Positions 22,369 through 32,700 of a stretch of DNA of 35,217 nt are shown piece after piece. Source of the stretch: a virus; the IMG/VR virus record IMGVR_UViG_3300023119_001850, positions 1 through 35,217 of that record. One strand, 5' to 3'. The translations under genes and the position numbers were made by a program. The notes below the pieces were generated by a model. That model was not told the origin of the DNA, did not search any database, and saw only the letters and a program-made list of their open reading frames with translations. Within the stretch, counting starts at the first letter, position 1, and the number at the start of each line of letters is the position of its first letter.

Positions 22369-24957
22369 TTAATATAAAGGCTGCCATACAGCACCGTCGT
22401 AATAAACTGGATAACTTCTTCCTGATCCTTTTGCCGCAGGATCCCAAGTTACTCTGTCCGCAGCAACGACCATTCCATCTATTGGATTTTCTGGTTCAAT
22501 TGCTAACGGTGTTAAATTCATAAAGTCAGTAAACATCGCATAATTCACCGCGTCAACCATTGGACTACTGTCATCTGCAAACACACTACCTTGTACATCT
22601 CCTGTAAACGATGCACCAGCTGTTAAGTAACCTGCAAGTGAATGATCGCCCCAGCTATACGCTGTATCCCAATTTGTTGCATTAGCTGTAGCTGTGTTAA
22701 CATCTGCTGTAGTTGCATAACCTGCACCTGCATGGTCTCCCCAGCTATAAGCAGTATCCCAATTTGTGCTGTCCTCAACATTTGCTTTTGGTATTACATT
22801 GTTTACAGCATCTACTAATATTGTACTGTCGTCGCCAACTACACTACCTTTGATATCACCTACTATTCCGCCATTTGCATTTAATGTATCGCTAAACGGC
22901 GTGCCAAATAATCTAACAGCGTCTGCAAGCAAATTAATAGTAGTATTTGTACCTTGCGGGCTTAAAGTAATACCGTTGTTGTTGCCTGCTGCTGTTGTAA
23001 TTTGTATACTATCGTCTGCTGTAATATTGTTTACAAATAGAGCCGTATTAAAACTTACATCGCCTGCAATATTTGTTGTGCTACCTGCATGTCCAATGTT
23101 GATTGTTGTTGCTGTTGCACCCATATTAAGTGTAGAATTATCAATATCACCAGTTAAATCGCCTACAAAATAAGCACCGTCAAGGGCTGTAAATGCACCT
23201 GCTGTTTTAAATTCTAAAGAAGGATTTGGACCTGCATCTAAATAAGGTCCTGTAAGCCATGTGTGAGTTTCTGCTTGTGTTTGAACAACTGTGTCGCTAC
23301 CGTACGGATTAATGAAAATAGTGTTGCCAGTATCAGTAGTTGCGCCTGCCTTTATTTGTAATGGTCCAGGACCGTTAGTATCAACTAATGAAACATTTAT
23401 TCCTATACCTGCAAAACTTGTAGCATGCATAGTATTGTTGACCGCATCTACCATTACAGACGAATCATCTGAAAATACTGATCCTGTAACATCGCCTGTA
23501 TGATAACCTGTAGTGTTACCTATAACATCACCTGCAAATGTAGCATCTATTCCATTTGTGCCACTATTAAGAACTGTCACTCCGTTGAGAGCTTTAACAT
23601 CTCCTGTAACATCTCCTGACACATTTCCTGTAACATCGCCAAGTAAGTCGCCTGTTACATTTCCGTAAACTCTTGCAACATTTAATTCTTTATTAAAGTT
23701 CCATCTATCATCAACACTTGTATATGTGAGTGCTGCACCTGAACCGTCAACACTAAGACCTGCACCATTGGCGGCATTTGCGTCTGCTGCTCCACTTGCA
23801 ACTACAACATTAAGATCGTCTACTGTTAGTGTTGTACTGTTAATTTCTGTTGTTGTGCCCTGTATTGTAAGATTACCATTTACAACAACATCGTCTTCAA
23901 AAAACGCAGGACCAGCTATTGTGGGTGTAATTATTTTTCCTGCAACACCATCTATTATGACTGTGCTGTTATCTGAAACTACAGAACCTGTTAAGTCTCC
24001 AACAAAGCCACCACTTGCATTTATAGGCTGTACTACATCTCCGATGAATCTTATTTTATCAGCAGTAATGTTTACTTCACCTGTTGCTGCTGGTTGAATG
24101 TTTATTAGTTCTTGTTGATTATTACCGCTTGTTGTAAGTGTTAATCCTCCTATACCTGATATAGGTGTAATCATTGTAAGATTACTTGTGCGTGATCCTG
24201 TAAGGTCTAAAGAAGTTGTGATAGATGCATTTGTAGCATTCACGTCACCTGCTGTGACTGTTGTACTAGTTGTTGTTGCGTTTTCAACATTACCAACAAC
24301 TAAACTGCTTATTCCATCTATAAGCATAGATGAGTCGTCACCGAATACAGATCCTTGTAGATCACTTACAAATGGTGCACTGCTAAATAAACTACCTAGT
24401 TGATCATCTAAATCCTCTATTCTTAAAAAACCAATATCGTCTGTAAATTCAGATAAAAATTGAGGAGCGCCGCCTAGTGCAGCATATGAAATCAAACCTG
24501 TTGTAGAATTGAAAACAACACTTCCTGACTCGTCAACTAGATTACCTACTAAATTAACTGCTCTTACTCTGCTCCAAGCTCTTTCATCTGTACCTATATT
24601 GCCTGTAAAAGTTGTTTCTGGTTCTATATCGCCTGAGCCGACAATGTTCTGTACATTAATAGTACCTAGATCACCCAATGGCCTATATTCGATTCCGTCA
24701 CCGTTGGAATTTACTTTTACAAAAAAGTTTTCTGCGTCTTCGAATGTTGCAGGTGTATCAATTAAATCTGAAAACCCTACAGGTTTTACTGGAAAGCCTC
24801 GCACTAATAATTCTGAAGTGCTGATAGTTCCACTAGAATTAATATCATTAACGCTTATTATACTACTATTTGTAAGATCTAGATTATCACCGTCGGGCAA
24901 TTCCTTAATTTTATTGCCGTCTGTAGTGTCTAATACTAGGGGAAATCTATTTGCCAT
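22369..24957 (-). CDS. Tail fibre protein with repeated beta modules
   Basis: A protein of 862 residues. The N-terminus does not carry the anchor module of its neighbours. The body has five copies of a module starting G-D-x-x-GSV-x-x-D-(D/N)-S followed by a hydrophobic ID-G-(V/I) or VDAV strand, and two NWDTAYSWGDH motifs near the C-terminus. Low-complexity Gly, Asp, Thr and Val runs suggest a triple beta-helix stalk. The last about 45 residues (EPENPIDGMV, WDP, YYDGAVW) match the C-terminus of the 525-aa protein, so both may end in the same kind of tip. A late box lies 24 nt before the ATG. Confidence 0.85.
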   Translation of the reverse strand: MANRFPLVLDTTDGNKIKELPDGDNLDLTNSSIISVNDINSSGTISTSELLVRGFPVKPVGFSDLIDTPATFEDAENFFVKVNSNGDGIEYRPLGDLGTINVQNIVGSGDIEPETTFTGNIGTDERAWSRVRAVNLVGNLVDESGSVVFNSTTGLISYAALGGAPQFLSEFTDDIGFLRIEDLDDQLGSLFSSAPFVSDLQGSVFGDDSSMLIDGISSLVVGNVENATTTSTTVTAGDVNATNASITTSLDLTGSRTSNLTMITPISGIGGLTLTTSGNNQQELINIQPAATGEVNITADKIRFIGDVVQPINASGGFVGDLTGSVVSDNSTVIIDGVAGKIITPTIAGPAFFEDDVVVNGNLTIQGTTTEINSTTLTVDDLNVVVASGAADANAANGAGLSVDGSGAALTYTSVDDRWNFNKELNVARVYGNVTGDLLGDVTGNVSGDVTGDVKALNGVTVLNSGTNGIDATFAGDVIGNTTGYHTGDVTGSVFSDDSSVMVDAVNNTMHATSFAGIGINVSLVDTNGPGPLQIKAGATTDTGNTIFINPYGSDTVVQTQAETHTWLTGPYLDAGPNPSLEFKTAGAFTALDGAYFVGDLTGDIDNSTLNMGATATTINIGHAGSTTNIAGDVSFNTALFVNNITADDSIQITTAAGNNNGITLSPQGTNTTINLLADAVRLFGTPFSDTLNANGGIVGDIKGSVVGDDSTILVDAVNNVIPKANVEDSTNWDTAYSWGDHAGAGYATTADVNTATANATNWDTAYSWGDHSLAGYLTAGASFTGDVQGSVFADDSSPMVDAVNYAMFTDFMNLTPLAIEPENPIDGMVVAADRVTWDPAAKGSGRSYPVYYDGAVWQPLY

Positions 24958-24980
24958 TCTCTAAATCCTATTGTTATACA

Positions 24981-24988
24981 TATTTATC
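24981..24988 (-). promoter_or_regulatory. T4-type late promoter box GATAAATA
   Basis: Minus-strand GATAAATA in the 40-nt gap between two fibre genes, 24 nt before the ATG at 24957. It would start the unit carrying the 862-aa fibre, the subtilase and the 239-aa fibre-like protein. Confidence 0.6.
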
Positions 24989-24997
24989 GTAATCAAC

Positions 24998-26575
24998 TTA
25001 TACGCCACCTTGTGCAATTTGTCTCCAAGCACCTGCTAGATACACTACCATAGTTTGTGCAGCGTTTGACATTGGATCCCAACTTGTACCATCTGCAACT
25101 GCAACCATTCCGTTTACTGGACTACTAGGCTCTGCTGTTAATACAGGTAATGTAAGTGTGTCTGTAAATGTTGTACCGCTAGGTAAACCGTTTGCTTGTA
25201 TTGCTCCGCCTACAATTGGTGCGTAATCTAAATCGTTTGTAAAATCTGAAAGTGCTGTTGGAATATCAGCTGTTAGTGCAAGTGTGCCATCTGCGTCTGG
25301 TAGTCTTACAGTTCTGTTTGCTGTTGGATCAACAACTTCTAATCTTGTATCAAATCCATCTGTAGTAGAGCCTTCAAAGTTTATGTAAGCGTTTTTACGA
25401 AGCATAATAAAACTATTATCTTCCATTGTAAGATTAGTAGTAAGGCTTATGCCGTTTCCTGGATACCAGTTACTATCTATGTCGTCCCAAATCAAAGGTT
25501 GCATACTTCTGCTTGGTGCTATAGTTGCTGTATCAACATCTGTAAGGTCATTAATTTCTGTTGCGCCAGCGGCAGGTAATCCTGTAACAGTTGAACCTGT
25601 AAAGTCTACTGAACCTCCACTTACAAAATCAACTGCACCATACATTGTGGTTGCTACGCCGCTTTGGCTGTCTAGTGCAATGTGTGTGCTTTCTGCACCT
25701 GTTGTTTTACTTGACAGATACATTGTTTTATCTGCGTGACCTATAAAGGTTGCTGCTTCAACAATACCAAATGCACCATCACTAACTTTTACTCTACCTG
25801 AACCGTGTGGTGTAATATTAATATCATTATTAGTACCAGAAGACAAGTCTAAATTTGCTGATGCAACAATCTGTATAGGACCTGGACCAGTAGAGCCACC
25901 ATTTGAAATAGTTAAGTAATTGTCACTTGCTGCCATCCAGTTTGTGCTAGATATAGTGCCTGTAACCTCGCCAGTAATTTTGCCATTCACACCATCTACT
26001 AACAATGTTGAATCATCAGCAAACACACTACCTTGTAAATCACCTACTGGTAAGTGCTGTTGTGCTGCTATTGCTGCGTCAACTTCTACTTTGGTATATG
26101 TTGTTGCTTGTGGTGCATATCCTGCTGTTGAATGATCACCCCAACCAAACGCTGTGTCCCAGTTTGCTTCATTAGTACCATCTGCATAACCTGCTGTGCT
26201 ATGATCACCCCAACCAAACGCTGTGTCCCAGTTAGTTGCTTCTGTGCCTGATATATTTGCACTTGGGATAACGCCGTTTACACCATCTACAAGTAATGTT
26301 GAATCATCACCAAATACGCTACCTTGCAAATCTGTTACTGCTTGATCAACTGTAAAAATTATTTGGTCTGCGTCATCGTCTCTTGTAACTGTAACGTTAG
26401 TATGATTGTTGTGTACAAGCATTGGAGCAATAACGTCATCTGTATCAACTTCGTCTGCGCCGAGTAAAGCATATACTTCAGTAAAATTGTCATTAATTTT
26501 AGTAAAAGCAGTGCGTAAAGGATCTCCGTCGCCTTTATTTGGGCTTGTACCTAAATCAATTGTTTTTAGTGCCAT
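24998..26575 (-). CDS. Tail fibre protein with N-terminal anchor and shared C-terminal tip
   Basis: A protein of 525 residues. Residues about 5-38 are the anchor module (GTSPNKGDGDPLRTAF, KINDNFTEVYALLG). It has two copies of the GSVF-x-DDSTLLVDGVNG module and two NWDTAFGWGDHSTAGYA motifs that come from a 33-nt perfect DNA repeat. A phage-fibre-like segment with RTVRLPDADGTLAL is near 430. The C-terminal about 50 residues (EPSSPVNGMV, WDP, VVYLAGAW) match the 862-aa fibre. AAAGGAG precedes the ATG. It partly overlaps a 50-aa gene upstream. Confidence 0.87.
   Translation of the reverse strand: MALKTIDLGTSPNKGDGDPLRTAFTKINDNFTEVYALLGADEVDTDDVIAPMLVHNNHTNVTVTRDDDADQIIFTVDQAVTDLQGSVFGDDSTLLVDGVNGVIPSANISGTEATNWDTAFGWGDHSTAGYADGTNEANWDTAFGWGDHSTAGYAPQATTYTKVEVDAAIAAQQHLPVGDLQGSVFADDSTLLVDGVNGKITGEVTGTISSTNWMAASDNYLTISNGGSTGPGPIQIVASANLDLSSGTNNDINITPHGSGRVKVSDGAFGIVEAATFIGHADKTMYLSSKTTGAESTHIALDSQSGVATTMYGAVDFVSGGSVDFTGSTVTGLPAAGATEINDLTDVDTATIAPSRSMQPLIWDDIDSNWYPGNGISLTTNLTMEDNSFIMLRKNAYINFEGSTTDGFDTRLEVVDPTANRTVRLPDADGTLALTADIPTALSDFTNDLDYAPIVGGAIQANGLPSGTTFTDTLTLPVLTAEPSSPVNGMVAVADGTSWDPMSNAAQTMVVYLAGAWRQIAQGGV
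26132..26233. repeat. 33-nt perfect direct repeat in the 525-aa fibre gene
   Basis: The same 33 nt occur at 26132-26164 and 26201-26233, offset by 69 nt or 23 codons. They encode the NWDTAFGWGDH motif twice. A diverged pair of the same motif lies at about 22650 and 22740 in the 862-aa fibre. Identity at the DNA level suggests a recent duplication or gene conversion. Confidence 0.85.
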
Positions 26576-26708
26576 TTGGATCTCCTTTTGCTACTTGTAT
26601 TCTTAATTTGCCCGCAGTAGCTACTACTTGTCTAGTCTGTGGATTCTTAGTGTCTAAGGAAACTTTCGCACCTTTTGACACTAAGTTTTTTATATCTTTT
26701 TGATGCAT
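26556..26708 (-). CDS. Small basic 50-residue protein between two fibre genes
   Basis: An open frame of 50 codons plus stop. The ATG at 26708 overlaps the stop of the 2647-aa fibre in a TAATG junction, with GGGAG about 6 nt upstream; it ends 20 nt inside the 525-aa fibre gene in another frame. The protein starts MHQKDIKNLVSKGAKVSLD, has TRQVVATAGKLRIQV in the middle and ends KGDPNGTKNN. It is basic, with no membrane helix. Coupling to the giant fibre suggests an assembly or chaperone role, but no family is recognised. Without it 130 nt would be an unusually long gap for this tightly packed region. Confidence 0.68.
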   Translation of the reverse strand: MHQKDIKNLVSKGAKVSLDTKNPQTRQVVATAGKLRIQVAKGDPNGTKNN

Positions 26709-29700
26709 TATAGTCTCCCTACAACAATTTCAATTACACCTTTATCTAAATCGTCTTTGTTTTCTAATGCTTTCCCTATTACTGTACCAATTTGTGGTAA
26801 AGATGATGCAATAGCATATCCTGGTATAGCACTTGTTACAAGCATGTCTCCTTTTTCAACTTTGCCTATAACCTTACATGGAACACGACCAGTAAGTGCT
26901 ACTGCTGTAACATTTTCTGCTTCTAGATGGCTGTTCATTAGGTATGCAGGATTTGTAGAAACAACACCAGCAACCTTATTGCTTAACTTGTCTGTGCTTT
27001 GTGTAACTTCATTTTCTCCGCCAAACACAAGCACTGTACCAGGTTCATAATCTGCATCGGCAACATAGTTTTCTGCCAAGTCAGCATAGTAAGCTTCTGT
27101 TGCTGTACCTCTAAATAGTGTAGCATAAACATCTTTATACTTGTATGTTGCACTACCAATATCATAAGTGTTGTCAGTGTCAGGTACAATTCTTGCGCTA
27201 TCAACTATAATAGGTAGTACGGAACTGCTAGTTGCAGAGTCTGCAACAACAATACCAACTTGACCTCCAACAGTTACACCAGTATTTGCACCAATAGCAA
27301 GTCCTGTTGATGCAGGACCTTTTTCACCAGGTGCTTCTATGAATGAACTGTAAATCCAATCAACTGCTAATACTTTTTCGCCATTGAAGTTTGAAAGTCC
27401 TTGTAGTGTACTTTCAGTAACGCCAGTGCCGCTTATATTCACACTACCTGCTATGCTGATATCTGGATATGTAGGTGCTACATATCCTGGATCACTTGGA
27501 TTTCCGCCAGTACCAGCACTACCACCTGCTGCACGGAGTATTTCACCTTGTGATGGAGTTTTGAGTACAACTGTAGTCCCGTCTAGTGATAAAACTTCAT
27601 AAGTGCTGTCACCGCCTAGTATAAGTGAGTTAGCCTGAACACTACCGTTAGCGTCTGTTTTAACAATTGAATTAACTTCTCCTGAAATAGTTACATTGGA
27701 TATACCGTATGTACTTTCACCTGTTTTGATAAGAGCTTCACCAGGATCTTCTGAATCGAGAACCTCTACTATAAAGTCTTCATCAGCTAAGCCACCGCCT
27801 TCTGAAATTACTGTGCTAAACGGAATTTGATCTATATCATTATCTGAACTATCACCTGCATAGTTACCTAGCACAGTCCCGTCATTAATTCTTTGAATTT
27901 TCTGTAAAGGCATTTGGCCGTTGGCAATAGTTACAAAGCCATTAGTAGTAGTAAATAATGCGTCATCAAATGCTGCTACTCCAAGATCATTTTGTGTAAT
28001 GCCAGTAGCATCTGCTCTCGTTGTTGCTGCATTCAAATTAAGTTTAGTTTGTGATATATTAGCTGCGCCGAATACATCGTCGTTAACAATTGCATTTGGC
28101 TTGAGTTGTAAGTTTATAGTAGTAAAGCGATCAGTTACAACTCCGCCAACTTCAGTAACTTCTTTGTTGGTAAGTATTTCAATATCTGATGATGCACTTA
28201 ACACACCATTTACCCATTCATCAACTGGTCCGTCAACAACAAGACCTTCTGCCCCGCCTGCAACAACTAACACATCTGGATCAGCTGATATACCTACAGG
28301 TTTGCCATCACTTATTTCACCAGTTAATGGTGTATAGGTTATTTCTACAAGATCGCCTTCATATCCAGTTACATCTTGGACGTCTACAATTTGTCCTGTA
28401 GCACCAGTAATTGTTCCAGTAAAGTTGTCTCCTCTACTAAAAGGTCCTGATACAACAGAAGATCCTAATACAAATATTTTTTTGTATTCTGTTGAAACAA
28501 GCAATTGATCTTGATCAAAACTTTGATACTGCAAACTACGCAAGTCTTTAATTTCGTCCTGAACACCTCTGCCTTCGTCAACATAATTTTTAGTTGCAGC
28601 ATCTGATGAACTATCAGGCTCTTTTATGTTTGTAATAGTATTGCCTGCTGCGTTTAAATCATCTGTCATAGGAACAGCACCGTTAGGAGCAAGTACACCT
28701 GGACCTAATTTGTTAGCAACTGGTGTACCGTTTACATCGTAACCTAGTCGTCTGTTTACATAACCACGCACAGCAAGTTCAGTTGGAACTGTGTCAGCTG
28801 CGTTATCTGTCATTGCAGTATCAGTTGAGAATTCAGTGACAACAACACCACGCTTAAATCCTAGACCGTCAACATCTGAAAGTGCTAGTGATGCACTAAA
28901 TGTAACTGTACCAGTACCTTGGTCAACGCTAAAGAATCTACCAACTCTAAAGATACCGTTTTGGTCTGTTGAAACATAGAACACACGCCCCTTACCACGT
29001 TCGTCAACTTCTTTAGCCTGATCTTTTTCCGAAGGCTCACCAAAAATGACAGTTGGATAGTTTGATTCGTTAAATCCGCCTGAACCAACATCTAAGAAGT
29101 CATGTGATGTAGCACGACATGTTGATATGTTTACAGTTACAGTGCCTGTTGCTCCTGCTTGTAGGCCACATCTTAACGTAACAAGTTCTGATCCTAAAAC
29201 TACAGGTGTCCCTAAACCATCTGCGAGTGTAGGACCTGGTTGAACAAAGTCTTCTAAGTTAACACTGTCTATAGCAACAATATCAACTATACCGTATTCG
29301 TTATCTTCTGCAACCGGAACTATTGTGTCAGTTTCGTCTACACCTCTATAGTTGAATACATAAAACTTTTTACCTTCCCATACAACTATAGGTGCTTCAG
29401 TTAGTGTATCTGCTGTCCAGCCCACAGGTCTGTTTGATTCTGGAGTTCTTGCGTTATTATTTAAACGGAATACTTCGTTGCTGTCAACTGTTGACTGCAC
29501 AGCAATTACTGTGTCGCCTATAGTTCCGCCTTTTGTAGTTCCTGTCCCTGCTAGAGGTACTTCTTGTGCTTTTGCAGTATTGATAATTAATCTAATGTAA
29601 TCATAAGTTGAATCAAATCCTGATTGTAGCTCGTCATTTTCTAGTTCATTACCTAGACTGTCCGAAGTTAAGAAGCTAATTGATCTATAAACAAAATCTG

Positions 29701-32700
29701 GATTTTCGTCAAATATAACAGCAGTTGATGGTCTAATAGTAAGCACATCTGGTCTAGCAAAATCTGATATAATATGGGTTTGGTTTCTTCTATAGTTAAT
29801 TCTTTCACCAAAGCCTACATCTTCAAGTAGTCCACTTGTACTAAACTGGCTGTCGCTTGTTGAAAAGTTAAGTTTTAAAACTCTACCATCAAACATAGGA
29901 GTGTTAGAATCTACAAATGGTGAACCAGTAATATTTACAGCAGTTACTACGCCCCCGTCAACTTCTGTAACAGTAATGTAAGCATCATTGTCTGTAGTTC
30001 CGCCTGCTAGTTCTACACCACTAACTGTAAAATTATCTCCTACTTCATAATTTGCGCCGCCATTCACTATTTCTAGTTGATAACCATATCTTATAGTTCT
30101 ATTGATATTAAAAATTATACCTGATGCAAGTGGATTGTTTGTGTTCTCAGATGCGAATGGAATTTCTGTACCAATATTTTTATGTGATGCAAACGTAACA
30201 CCTGTAGGAGCAACGTTTGCAACTTCGTACCTTGCAAATGCAGGAACAGAAGGTTGCCATATATCAAACTCTGATCTATTTGAAGGATTTACCTTGAAGT
30301 CATATGCATACAAGAACAAAGATAATCTATTATTACCATATCCTGTGTTGTCAACCCTAACTGGTACACTTCCTGCACCTAATGCAGTTACAGTAGAATC
30401 TCCTGTTATAGGTCCTGTTATTTGTAATTCATTTGTTGTATCAAATGCACCATTAGTATTTTTCAAATAAATGGTCCTATCGCCCGATGGTGAAACAACA
30501 CTATCATCTAATTGACTTGTGTTCACAGCTACAACACCTGTTGCCCCTGTGATGTTTTGTGTTATTTCGTCGCCTGCTTGTAATATTACAGGATTTGTAA
30601 GTTCTAGAATAACGTCAGCATCAAAAGTTTTGGCAGGCTCTACCATGTCTTGCGCAAGTTGAATTGCGTCAGGTATTTCGTTAGGATCAGAGCCTTCTGC
30701 AACAAGTCCATATTCACCATAGCACGATGATCCTGTTAGCGATCTAATTTCTGAACCATTCTTTGAATAGTAACTACTCCAGCAATAGTATGTAAACATA
30801 GATACCATTTCTGATAATGCACCGTTGACACAAACAAGTCCATAACCTTTGTCGTTGATTTGTGTAAAGTCGTTGCCTAGCATTGATCTATTACCAGCTG
30901 TTTGAAGGGTTATTCCAATTGGACTAGATAAATCATCTAAATCTACTCCGCTTGCTAGTTCGCTAGTAAGCCCTGTAAATCCTGCACCATCGTTACTGTC
31001 AGGTGATAATATTATTTCAGCAGTACCAAATTCTTTGTCATATCGTGTAACAGCATTAACTTGGAAACGTCTTCCATCTATGTAAAACACACTAGGTGTT
31101 TCGGGTCTACGTACAAATAATCCTTGGGGCTCTGTTTGGCTTCCTAAACTTTGTACACTTAATCTAAATGCATTACCGTCGACACGCTCTGTGACTTGTA
31201 TTGCAGAGTTACCTACGAAGGCGTCAACTAATAAACCTCCTCTAAACACTTGCTTGTTATCTGATTTTGCAAAACCTGTACCAGTCTGACAATATGGAGA
31301 TTTAGTTAGAACTTGTCCTTCTGGATCAAGCACCATTTGGAAACCGCCGTGTCCTTGTCCTGTAATGTTACGTAGTATAGTTGCATCGTTCATTAAGAAC
31401 ACATCCATTTCGTCATTACGCAATGGAGGATTATATTCCGAGTTAAATGCAAACACGACTGTTTCTATTAGATTGTTGACAACAGTTGATGGACCGTCTA
31501 TCTGTCTCCAATATAAATTAATTTCTGATGCATCAAATGTTGTACCTGACACATGTTCTATTGTTGGTGTATAGTAGCGATCCTCACTTTGTATATTTTC
31601 TTTAATAATATTGCCCAAGCGATAAATCTTTCCGCTTTCCCAACCGGTAGGATCTCCGTCGCCGTTGAAATTGTCAAACTCGTAATCAAGATTGACTCCA
31701 GGATCTGGTGCAGCACCGCTTGGTCCATATAATGGTGCAGGCGATATACCTCTAATAATGTCAGCAGCAAGTGTGTAAATATGTCTTATGCCCGCGACAG
31801 TTTCTGTTTCTGTACCGGATTCTACTGCACCTGCATAGTATTGTCCTTGTGCTTCTAAAGCAAATTCATTTCCGCCGTTGCGTAAATCATTTACTAGTGC
31901 ATCGACAATTAATCCTGCATCTCTAAAACACTTGGCTCTCGAATATCCAGCAGATCCAATAAGAGCAGAATACGTTGTTTCTACGTAGTTAACAACTTGC
32001 TCTTGTATAAATTCTTTATTGTCTATTAAACTAAGTGCAGCAGTATTCCAAGTTCCTACATTCTCATATCCAGCACCTATGTTTTTTAATTGATCAGGTT
32101 TTAGCAAGTAATGATTTCCGAAGTAGCCGTCCACTTCCCCCGACAAAGGATTGATATACTGCACACCATTTGGAACTGTGAGTACAGTAAAATTATATTG
32201 TGCAGCGCCGCCTTCGCCTAGGGCATTGTCTTGTACACTTATTATTTCGTTTGCCTGGAAATCCTTACCTGGATTGATTACTGTAATATCTGTTACGCTG
32301 CCGCCTGCACCTACTGTGATTTCAAAAACAGCATCACTACCACTTTTATTTGTGAAATAATCTACATCGGTGATAGTATAAGTACCAGGCACTCGTAAAG
32401 CGTCAGTGCTTGCATCAAAATCAATTGTTTCAATTCCGGTTTTACCTAAAATTAAGCCATCAAATTCAGCATCTCTATAGAAGAATAAATTTGCCCAACG
32501 TGATTGAGAAACTCTATTTTTTGGACGTACAATAACTCGTCTAAACTCGTCACCTTTAATTGAAACATTTGGCGGCACACGAATAGGCAAATCTTCTTCA
32601 TATATGCCCGATTCAATGCGTATTGATATTTGTGTTTGGTTTACAATATTACCGTATTCTAATTCTTCACCGTTCTCAAATTCAATTGGTTCTAACAACT

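Noticed and set aside
22766-24964. Several plus-strand open frames opposite the 862-aa fibre gene
   Set aside because: Their composition is the reverse complement of the Thr/Val/Gly-rich fibre code. They lack Shine-Dalgarno sequences and would be antisense to a continuous late gene.
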